From: Cellulomonas iranensis NBRC 101100 = JCM 18110
Lineage (GTDB): Bacteria; Actinomycetota; Actinomycetes; Actinomycetales; Cellulomonadaceae
Length of the DNA stretch: 64,000 nucleotides
Direction: 5' to 3'
Assembly: GCF_001552375.1 (NCBI RefSeq)
Contig: NZ_BCRB01000013.1
Coordinates: 1-64,000, forward strand
A program made the translations under genes and the position numbers. Each line of letters opens with the position of its first letter. The stretch's first letter is position 1. The notes under the pieces are model-generated. The model did not search any database. It was not told the origin of the DNA and saw only the letters and a list, made by a program, of their open reading frames with translations. Positions 24,420 to 30,891 of the stretch are shown here, piece by piece.

Positions 24420-25649
24420 GTGAGCCGACCTCGGCCGCCGGGGGCACCGGTGACGCCCGACCTGCGGGCCGTGCGCGGTCTGACGGCCGCGTCGTTGGGC
24501 GTCGCCGTCGTGGTCGCGGGGCTCATGCCGCTGCTGCTCGCGGTCGACGCCCCGGTGGACGCCCGCTCGATCACCCTGGTGGTCACGACGGTGCTGTGCC
24601 TCGTGCTGGCGTTCGCGGCGATCGGCGGGACGGTCGAGGTCGCGGCGGGCGACGCGCCGTCGCGCACGCTCGTGACGACCGTGGTGCTCACGGTCGTGCT
24701 GGCCTGCGCGACGTGGGGCGTCGCGCTCGTCCCGCCGTTCGCGGGGTGGGGGTGGGCGTTCCTCGTCGCGTACGCGGGCGGTGCGGCGGCGTGCGTCGTG
24801 CACGGGCGACGTCGGCTCGCCGTGCTGCTCGGCACGTGCGTGGTGATCGGTCTCGGCGGGGTGCTGTCGGAGGCCGCGTCGCGGGACGCCCCGGCGGCGG
24901 GGCAGGTCGACGGCGCGCTGGGGACCGCGATCGTCGTCAGCGTCGTCGCGCTGTTCGTCGTGATGCCGCTGAGCATCGTGTGGGTCCTGCAGGTCGTCGT
25001 CCGGCTCGACGACGCGCGGCGCCTCGCCGACGAGCTCGCGGTGGCCCGCGAGCGCCTGCGGTTCGCGACCGACCTGCACGACCTGCAGGGGCACCACCTG
25101 CACGTCATCGCGCTCAAGAGCGAGCTGGCCGAGCGGCTGCTCCCCGACCGCCCGGCCGACGCCGCGCGCGAGCTCGCCGACATCCGGGAGGCGGCGCGCA
25201 CCGCCATCGAGGACACCCGCGCGGTCGTGCACGGGTACCGCACGGTCACCGTCGACGCCGAGGTGCGCAACGCGGCGGCGGTGCTCGGCTCGGCGGGCAT
25301 CCGCTGCGCGACGCACGTCGACGCACCCGGCCTGCCCGCGGACGTCGGCGGCGTGCTGGCCGTGGCCGTCCGCGAGGCCGCGACCAACGTGCTGCGGCAC
25401 AGCGCGGCGCAGGAGGCCACGATCGTGCTCGTGCAGGACCAGGGCGGCGGGTACCGCCTGACCGTGACCAACGACCGCCCGGACCCCGCGGGCGAGCCCG
25501 GCACGGGGCTCGTGGGGCTGCGCGAACGGCTAGCGACGCAGCGCGGCACGGTCGAGACGCACCGCGACGACGACGCGTTCACGCTCGTGGTGACGGTGCC
25601 GCCGCGGCCCGTCGGCCGGCCGGCGCGACGCACGGCGGGTGCGTCGTGA
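24420..25649 (+). CDS. Two-component sensor histidine kinase (HisKA_3 family)
   Basis: A 409-residue membrane sensor with about six transmembrane segments in the first 180 residues, a cytoplasmic DHp domain with the phospho-acceptor His in DLHDLQGHHL, and an ATPase domain with the N-box REAATNVLRHS and the G-box GTGLVGLRERL. The HisKA_3/NarX-like layout pairs with LuxR-type regulators. There is no sizeable extracellular domain, so the signal is probably membrane-associated. GTG at 24420 follows a leaderless -10; its stop overlaps the start of the regulator gene (GTGA). Confidence 0.9.
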   Translation: MSRPRPPGAPVTPDLRAVRGLTAASLGVAVVVAGLMPLLLAVDAPVDARSITLVVTTVLCLVLAFAAIGGTVEVAAGDAPSRTLVTTVVLTVVLACATWGVALVPPFAGWGWAFLVAYAGGAAACVVHGRRRLAVLLGTCVVIGLGGVLSEAASRDAPAAGQVDGALGTAIVVSVVALFVVMPLSIVWVLQVVVRLDDARRLADELAVARERLRFATDLHDLQGHHLHVIALKSELAERLLPDRPADAARELADIREAARTAIEDTRAVVHGYRTVTVDAEVRNAAAVLGSAGIRCATHVDAPGLPADVGGVLAVAVREAATNVLRHSAAQEATIVLVQDQGGGYRLTVTNDRPDPAGEPGTGLVGLRERLATQRGTVETHRDDDAFTLVVTVPPRPVGRPARRTAGAS

Positions 25650-26248
25650 TCCGCGTCCTGCTCGCCGACGACGAGGAGCTGCTGCGCGGCGCCCTCACGG
25701 CGCTGCTGGGGCTCGAGCCGGACATCGAGGTCGTCGCCGACGTCGCCGACGGCGAGGCCGCGCTCGCCGAGGTCGTGGCCCTGGTGCCGGACGTCGCGCT
25801 GCTCGACCTCGAGATGCCCGGGCTCGACGGCATCGAGGTCGCGGACCGGCTGCGGCGGCGCGTCGTGACGCCCGTCGTGATCGTGACGCGGCACGCGCGC
25901 CCCGGTGCGCTCAGGCGCGCGCTGGCCGCCGGCGTGCGCGGGTTCGTGCCCAAGTCCACGCCGGCCGCGGAGCTCGCGCGCATCATCCGGCTCGTGGCCG
26001 CCGGCCAGCGGTACGTCGACGCGCAGCTCGCAGCCGCGGCGCTCACCGAGGCGGAGAGCCCGCTGACGCCCCGCGAGGTCGACGTGCTGCGGCTGATCCG
26101 CTCGGGCCTGCCGTCCAAGAAGATCGCGCGCGAGCTGGGACTCGCGCCCGGCACCGTGCGCAACCACACGTCGTCCGCGATCGCGAAGCTGCACGCGGAC
26201 TCCGGGCACGCCGCGGCGGCCGTCGCGTGGGACCGCGGCTGGATCTGA
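25646..26248 (+). CDS. NarL/LuxR-family response regulator
   Basis: A 200-residue regulator with an N-terminal receiver domain (acidic pair ADDEE, phospho-acceptor Asp in LLDLEMPGLDG, conserved Lys in FVPKS) and a C-terminal LuxR-type helix-turn-helix (LTPREVDVLRLI, then SKKIARELGLAPGTVRNHTSSAIAKL). Co-translated with its sensor kinase. The inverted repeat at 24371-24394 is a plausible binding site controlling both the kinase operon and the divergent serine hydrolase (inference). Confidence 0.93.
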   Translation: MIRVLLADDEELLRGALTALLGLEPDIEVVADVADGEAALAEVVALVPDVALLDLEMPGLDGIEVADRLRRRVVTPVVIVTRHARPGALRRALAAGVRGFVPKSTPAAELARIIRLVAAGQRYVDAQLAAAALTEAESPLTPREVDVLRLIRSGLPSKKIARELGLAPGTVRNHTSSAIAKLHADSGHAAAAVAWDRGWI

Positions 26249-26308
26249 CCCGAGGCCCGAGGCCCGACGCCGCGGCGGCCCGCGGGGCCGGGGTGGGACG
26301 ATCGCGTC

Positions 26309-27064
26309 ATGGAACGCGCCGGTCCGCAGGACGTCGCCGAGCAGACGCTCGACGGCGGCAACGTCAACGCCGTCGTGCGGGTCGGCGACACCGTCCGACG
26401 GTCGGCCGGCCCGTGGACCCCGACCGTGCACGCGCTGCTCGCCTGGGTGCGGGCGCGCGGCGTCACGTGCCTGCCCGCGCCGCTCGGCCGGGACGACGAG
26501 GGCCGCGAGGTCCTGGGCTGGGTGCCGGGCGACGTCGTCGGGTGGCCCGCACCGGCGTGGCTGTGGGACGCCCGCACCCGCGCGCAGGCGGGCGCGACGC
26601 TGCGCGCCGTGCACGACGCGACGGTCGGGTTCGACCTCGCGGGCGCCGTCTGGCGCTCCCCCGCGCACGCCCCCGCCGAGGTGGTGTGCCTCAACGACGT
26701 CGCGCCGTACAACATGGTGTTCGACGGCACCGAGCTCGTCGGCCTGATCGACGTCGACATGGCCTCCCCCGGCCCGCGCGCGTGGGACCTCGCGTACCTC
26801 GCGTACCGGCTGTGCGGCTGGTGCGAGGACACGCCCGCGCCCGACGACGCCGCGCCCGCCGAGCGCCTCGCGGACCTGCTCGCCGCCTACGGCGCGGACG
26901 CCGCCCCGACGGTCGACGACGTGCTGGGGACGATGGTGGTGCGGCTGCACGACCTCGCGGACTGGACGGACGCGCACGCGCGCACCACCGGCCGCCCGCA
27001 GCTGCTGGAGCACGCCGCGATGTACCGGCGCGACGCGGAGCGGGTGGCGGCGGGTCGCGCGTGA
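26309..27064 (+). CDS. Aminoglycoside-phosphotransferase-fold kinase (APH family)
   Basis: A 251-residue protein with the APH-type catalytic loop LNDVAPYNMVF, where the usual HxD is NDV (the Asp of the catalytic loop and the metal-binding Asn are kept), and the GLIDVDMASPGPRAWDLAY motif supplying the second metal-binding Asp. An aminoglycoside, homoserine or other small-molecule kinase activity is possible; the replacement of His by Asn is common among uncharacterised actinobacterial relatives. ATG at 26309 with an ACGAT-like -10 shortly upstream suggests a leaderless message. It is downstream of, but separate from, the two-component system. Confidence 0.85.
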   Translation: MERAGPQDVAEQTLDGGNVNAVVRVGDTVRRSAGPWTPTVHALLAWVRARGVTCLPAPLGRDDEGREVLGWVPGDVVGWPAPAWLWDARTRAQAGATLRAVHDATVGFDLAGAVWRSPAHAPAEVVCLNDVAPYNMVFDGTELVGLIDVDMASPGPRAWDLAYLAYRLCGWCEDTPAPDDAAPAERLADLLAAYGADAAPTVDDVLGTMVVRLHDLADWTDAHARTTGRPQLLEHAAMYRRDAERVAAGRA

Positions 27065-27101
27065 CCTGCGACCGGGCGCGGGTGTCGACGGGCGGGGCCA
27101 G

Positions 27102-27548
27102 GTGAGCGAGGCCTGGCAGGTCGCGCTCGGCGTGCTGGCCGGTCTGCTGGTCGCGTGGCTCGCGCTGGTCGTGGCGCTGCTCGTCGGCCGGCCCGGCGGC
27201 CGCACGCTCACCGAGGCGCTGCGGCTCCTGCCCGACCTGCTGCGGCTCGTCGCGCGCCTGGCCCGGGACAGGACGCTGCCGCGGTCCCTCCGCGTCCGCC
27301 TGGGCCTGCTCGTCGCCTACCTGGCGTTCCCGCTCGACCTCATCCCCGACGTCGTGCCCGTCCTGGGCTACGCCGACGACGTCATCGTCGTCGTGTGGGT
27401 CCTGCGCAGCGTGCTGCGCGTGGCCGGCGAGGGCCCGATCCGCGCCCACTGGCCGGGGACGTCCGATGGCTGCGAGGCGGTGCTCAGGATCGCCCGGTCA
27501 CGTCGGCGCGGCGACGGGGCGAGCGCGCCGGCCGGCTCGGGCCCCTGA
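27102..27548 (+). CDS. YkvA-like DUF1232 membrane protein
   Basis: A 148-residue protein with an N-terminal transmembrane helix (residues 6-28) and the DUF1232 core LGLLVAYLAFPLDLIPDVVPVLGYADDVIVVVWVL, a short hydrophobic pair of helices with the family's PxDLIPD signature. Its function is not established in any organism that I can name with confidence. GTG start at 27102, 37 nt after the APH-family gene, so the two may be co-transcribed. The C-terminus is Arg/Ser/Gly-rich and probably disordered. Confidence 0.82.
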   Translation: MSEAWQVALGVLAGLLVAWLALVVALLVGRPGGRTLTEALRLLPDLLRLVARLARDRTLPRSLRVRLGLLVAYLAFPLDLIPDVVPVLGYADDVIVVVWVLRSVLRVAGEGPIRAHWPGTSDGCEAVLRIARSRRRGDGASAPAGSGP

Positions 27549-27614
27549 CCTCGGAGCCGAGCTGCGCGGCGGTGGCCCCTGGGGACCACCGCCGCGTGCC
27601 GCACGTGGGTCGGA

Positions 27615-28448
27615 CTACTGCACCGCCACGAAGGTGTCGTTCGACGCGATGTCGGGCGAGACGGCGAGGACACCGGACTGCCACTCGGCGGGCACCTCGA
27701 GCAGCTGGTCCCCCGTCACGGTCCCGCCCCCGTACACCGTCGAGAGCGAGTCGAACGGGTTCTCGGAGATGAACACCGTGGATCCGTCGAGGCCGTCGAT
27801 CGTCGTGCCGTCCGCCGTGACGAGCTTGACGGTCGCCCAGGACGTGGCGCCCTGGGGGTCGTCACCGTTGTACGTGGCCGTCAGGTTGACCGCGATCAGC
27901 GCCGAGCCCGGGGCGGCCGTCTGCCCCAGGGAGTCGGCCTCGACCGGGGTCACCGAGTTGATCGTCACCGTCCAGTCACCACCCGTGACGGCCGAGCCGA
28001 GCGGGGCGGGGTTGTCGCGGGACGTCCCGAGCTCGGCGGGCGCCGCCTCGTCCGCGTCGTCGTCGGCGGCGGGGGCGGTGTCGTCCGTCGTCGCCGCAGG
28101 CGTCTCGACGGTGGTGCCGGTCGCCTCGTTCAGCGCGTCGTCGACCGCGCTGACGAACGCGACGTTGACGATGATCCCGACGACCACGGCGAGCGCCCCG
28201 AGCACGAGGCCGGCGATGGCGAGACCCTTCCCCGAGCCGGTCGTCCTGCTCTTCACCAGCCCCACGACCGCCAGGACCGCTCCCACGACGCCCAGGACGA
28301 TGCCGCCGATGTTGATCACCGGGATGAAGGACCCGAGGAAGCCGAGCAGCGCGACCACGAAGCCGGCGGTCGCGAGGCCGTTCCCCGCCTTGGGGGCGAC
28401 CGGCTGCGGGCTCGGCGGCGGCGGAGGCGGTGCGTAGGTGTCGGACAT
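27615..28448 (-). CDS. DUF4190 membrane anchor plus DUF4352 extracellular domain protein
   Basis: A 277-residue protein: Pro-rich cytoplasmic N-terminus (residues 6-18), two membrane helices separated by a VKSRTTGSGKG turn (DUF4190-like, about 22-96), an acidic Ala/Asp linker, then an extracytoplasmic beta-rich domain (about 150-277) of the DUF4352 immunoglobulin-like type seen in lipoproteins and sensors. ATG at 28448 has an AGGGGAG ribosome-binding site. A cell-surface binding or signalling role is likely; the ligand is unknown. Confidence 0.8.
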   Translation of the reverse strand: MSDTYAPPPPPPSPQPVAPKAGNGLATAGFVVALLGFLGSFIPVINIGGIVLGVVGAVLAVVGLVKSRTTGSGKGLAIAGLVLGALAVVVGIIVNVAFVSAVDDALNEATGTTVETPAATTDDTAPAADDDADEAAPAELGTSRDNPAPLGSAVTGGDWTVTINSVTPVEADSLGQTAAPGSALIAVNLTATYNGDDPQGATSWATVKLVTADGTTIDGLDGSTVFISENPFDSLSTVYGGGTVTGDQLLEVPAEWQSGVLAVSPDIASNDTFVAVQ

Positions 28449-28632
28449 GAGGGCTCCCCTGTGCATGCTGGTGTCTGGTGGCCGGAGAGCTCGCTCCCCG
28501 AGTGAAGCGGTCGTCGCCCGAGCCGGCGCGACGCCGTCCACCCCGCTGGATCGGACACGCCCGCGCCGGGCTTGAGGGGTCCGAGGTCCCGGTATCGCCC
28601 GGGAGGACGGCACACGCCCGGCCGGACCGCCG

Positions 28633-28929
28633 TCAGCGGGAGCGACGCACGACGAGGGCGACGAGCTCCGGGCTGCAGCCCAGCGCGTCCGCGATCGCGG
28701 AGTAGCTCCACCGCGCGGGGTCGTCGGCGCGGAGCTGGAGCACGAGGCGGTCGCGCTCCTGGCGGTACCGCGCGGCGACCTCGTCCGCCTCGGCGGCCTT
28801 GCGGTGGAGCTCGCGGGCGCGGGCGGCCCGGGGGTCCGAGGTGCCCCGACGGGTCGGCCGCGGAGCGGCCCCGTGATCGGGACCGCCCCCGGCCGGCGCG
28901 TCGGGCCCGCGTGAGCCCCTAGAGGCCAC
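28633..28929 (-). CDS. Small helix-turn-helix protein linked to the TROVE gene
   Basis: A 98-residue protein with a disordered N-terminus, a charged helix (about residues 38-66, RARELHRKAAEADEVAARY), and a C-terminal helix-turn-helix-like segment YSAIADALGCSPELVALVVRRS resembling sigma-70 region 4 or MerR-like DNA-binding helices. GTG at 28929 overlaps the end of the TROVE gene by 11 nt, so it is translated from the same message. It could regulate the locus; no experimental precedent is claimed. Confidence 0.62.
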   Translation of the reverse strand: MASRGSRGPDAPAGGGPDHGAAPRPTRRGTSDPRAARARELHRKAAEADEVAARYRQERDRLVLQLRADDPARWSYSAIADALGCSPELVALVVRRSR

Positions 28930-30514
28930 GCGCGAACTCCGTGATCAGCGAGGGCACCGCGCCGTCGAAGCCGACGACGTCGAGCATCCCCGCGTCCGAC
29001 GGGTCGGCGATCGAGAAGCCCGTCGCCGTCATGCCGACGACCACGAGCCGCGCGTCGATCCCCGACCGCCGCCGGTACTCGGCGAGCGCCTGGTGCGGGT
29101 GCACGTCGCCGGCCCAGGTCTCGTTGTCCGTGTAGACCACGAACGTGTCGACCTCGGCGCCCTGCTCGGTCGCCCACACCATCGGCAGCGCGCAGTCCGT
29201 GCCGGACATCGGCATCGCGTCGACCACGCGCAGGGCGTCGTCGAGCCGCTGCCGCGGCGAGATCGCGAGCGGCCGCAGCGCGCTGTCGTACCACCCGCCG
29301 CCCTGGCCCGTGGTGAAGCCGACGGCGGTGGCCGCCGGCTCGGTCGCGAGCTGCACCAGGGCCAGCGCGGCCGACGCCTCGCGTGCCGTGATCGGCATGC
29401 CCGAGATCGTGTCGCCCATCGAGCCCGAGACGTCGACCGCGAGCAGCGTGCGCTTCCCGGAGGGCTCGACGGCACCGAACGCCGCGTAGAACGCGGCGTC
29501 GAGGGCGTCCGTCACCTTCCGGGTCGGCGTCCACTCGCCCGCACCACGGGCCGACCGACCGGAGGCGTACGTCCGCTGCGCCACGAGCACGCTGACCGGG
29601 TGGACGCGCGCCGACCGCAGCCGGTCGGAGTCGACCAGCTGGGCGACGACCTCGTCGGTCCGGCCGCCGAGGTCCGGGAGCACGCCGAGCCGCGTGAGCC
29701 GGGGCAGCTGACGCATCAGCGCCGTCTGCGGCACGCCGACGTCGAGCAGCGCGTCCCAGACCGCGACCTCGCCCAGCGCCGCGTCGGGGAGCATCTCCCA
29801 CGACAGCCGGTGCCGCCGGACCAGGTCGACCCACGTCGCGGTGTCCGTGGCGGCCTGCGCCGCCACGAAGCCCTCCACGAGCGTGGGCGTCGCGTCGCCG
29901 ACCGCACCACGGACGATCCAGTCGAACGTCGCCCGCAGCTCCGGCGAGGCCGTCGTCGGGTGCGCCAGGCGCAGCAGGTCGCGGTGCGACCAGCCCTCGC
30001 GCTGGCGGTACTTGACCGCCTGGTACGCGAGCGCGTCGGCGTCCTTGGACGTGTACCAGCCAGCGACGGCGCGGCGCAGACCCCGACCCCAGCCGCGGAA
30101 CTGCTCGACGTAGCCCGCGAACAGGAACAGGTGCGTACCGGTCCGGGCCACGGCCGGCAGCGCCGCGAGCGCGAGCGGTGCCGACTCCGGCACCGACGCG
30201 GCGTACGCCAGGGCGAACAGCGCGGGGTTCTGGCGCGGGGCGGCGCCACGGACGGACACGTCGACGATGGTGCCGACCAGCGTCTCGGGGTCCTCGTGGG
30301 CCATCCGCCCGACGACCTCGGCGTTCTCCCGCGCCAGCTCGCGCGGTGCGGCGTAGTAGGTGCCGCCGTCCACGCCGAGGGTCAGGAAGCGCCGCAGCCG
30401 GGCGACGTCGTCGAGCACGAACGCGTAGCCACCGGCGGCGTTCAGTTCCTGGCGGGTGTCGGCGCGCTCGCCCTGCGGCGTGCGCCGCAGCCCGAGCGTG
30501 CGCAGCACGTCCAT
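28919..30514 (-). CDS. rsr: TROVE-domain Ro60 homologue (Rsr), Y-RNA-binding protein
   Basis: A 531-residue orthologue of the RNA-binding autoantigen Ro60. The N-terminal two-thirds is the helical-repeat TROVE ring (seen in segments such as GGTYYAAPRELARENAE and QAVKYRQREGWSHRDLLRLAHP); the C-terminal third is a von Willebrand A domain with a MIDAS motif DVSGSMGD and a later TDNETW. In other bacteria Rsr binds Y RNA and helps degrade or mature structured RNA with PNPase, mainly under stress or stationary phase. The ATG at 30514 begins the conserved region. A Y-RNA-like gene lies 178 nt upstream on the same strand, which is the arrangement seen in other bacteria. Confidence 0.92.
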   Translation of the reverse strand: MDVLRTLGLRRTPQGERADTRQELNAAGGYAFVLDDVARLRRFLTLGVDGGTYYAAPRELARENAEVVGRMAHEDPETLVGTIVDVSVRGAAPRQNPALFALAYAASVPESAPLALAALPAVARTGTHLFLFAGYVEQFRGWGRGLRRAVAGWYTSKDADALAYQAVKYRQREGWSHRDLLRLAHPTTASPELRATFDWIVRGAVGDATPTLVEGFVAAQAATDTATWVDLVRRHRLSWEMLPDAALGEVAVWDALLDVGVPQTALMRQLPRLTRLGVLPDLGGRTDEVVAQLVDSDRLRSARVHPVSVLVAQRTYASGRSARGAGEWTPTRKVTDALDAAFYAAFGAVEPSGKRTLLAVDVSGSMGDTISGMPITAREASAALALVQLATEPAATAVGFTTGQGGGWYDSALRPLAISPRQRLDDALRVVDAMPMSGTDCALPMVWATEQGAEVDTFVVYTDNETWAGDVHPHQALAEYRRRSGIDARLVVVGMTATGFSIADPSDAGMLDVVGFDGAVPSLITEFARGL

Positions 30515-30691
30515 CGGTCGTTCCTCTCGGTCGGTCGCCGAGGCGGTGGCGGGCGTGTTGTGCGCACCGGGTGGATCCCCGGCGAACCGGGGTGCCCTCC
30601 TCACGAGGGCCCCACTGGGAGAGAGAGAACCGATGCGCTCCGGCCCGCCACCGCCCCGACGTGGGGTGGAGCAGACACGCTCAGGGGAGGT

Positions 30692-30820
30692 TCGGGTGGG
30701 CGTGTGATGACGCCGGAGTCCTGCTCTCCCGTCTGAGCTACGTCATCCGAGATGACGGCGGGACTCGAACCCGCGACCTGGCCAGTGACAGTGGTAACCG
30801 ACGGTCGCCGGCCCACCCGA
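30692..30820 (-). ncRNA. yrlA: Bacterial Y RNA (YrlA-like) with permuted tRNA-like domain
   Basis: Read on the minus strand: a 5' strand TCGGGTGGGC pairs with the 3' strand GCCCACCCGA (10 bp; 30811-30820 with 30692-30701) to form the closing Ro-binding stem. Inside come a T-arm with GCGGG/CCCGC and loop TTCGAGT (30758-30774), a 7-bp acceptor-like stem CGTCATC/GATGACG (30751-30757 with 30741-30747) capped by a 3-nt loop instead of CCA ends, the TA linker, and a D-arm GCTC/GAGC with a GG in its loop (30723-30738). This T-arm, acceptor, D-arm order is a circularly permuted tRNA, as known for YrlA RNAs. It lies between dnaB and rsr. A possible -10 TACAGT lies near 30850. Confidence 0.85.
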
Positions 30821-30891
30821 GTCTTCCCGTGTGCTGTTGTCGTCGAGGACTGTAGGGGTCTACACAGCACGACCAGAAGGGATTATTCGAG

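Noticed and set aside
24375-25400. Minus-strand frame opposite the sensor kinase
   Set aside because: Low-complexity His/Arg/Asp composition; the plus-strand kinase has complete family motifs.
30721-30780. Ordinary tRNA gene on the minus strand
   Set aside because: T-arm and D-arm are in the wrong order and no anticodon arm or CCA-end layout fits; the acceptor-like stem is closed by a loop. The Y RNA reading explains all parts.
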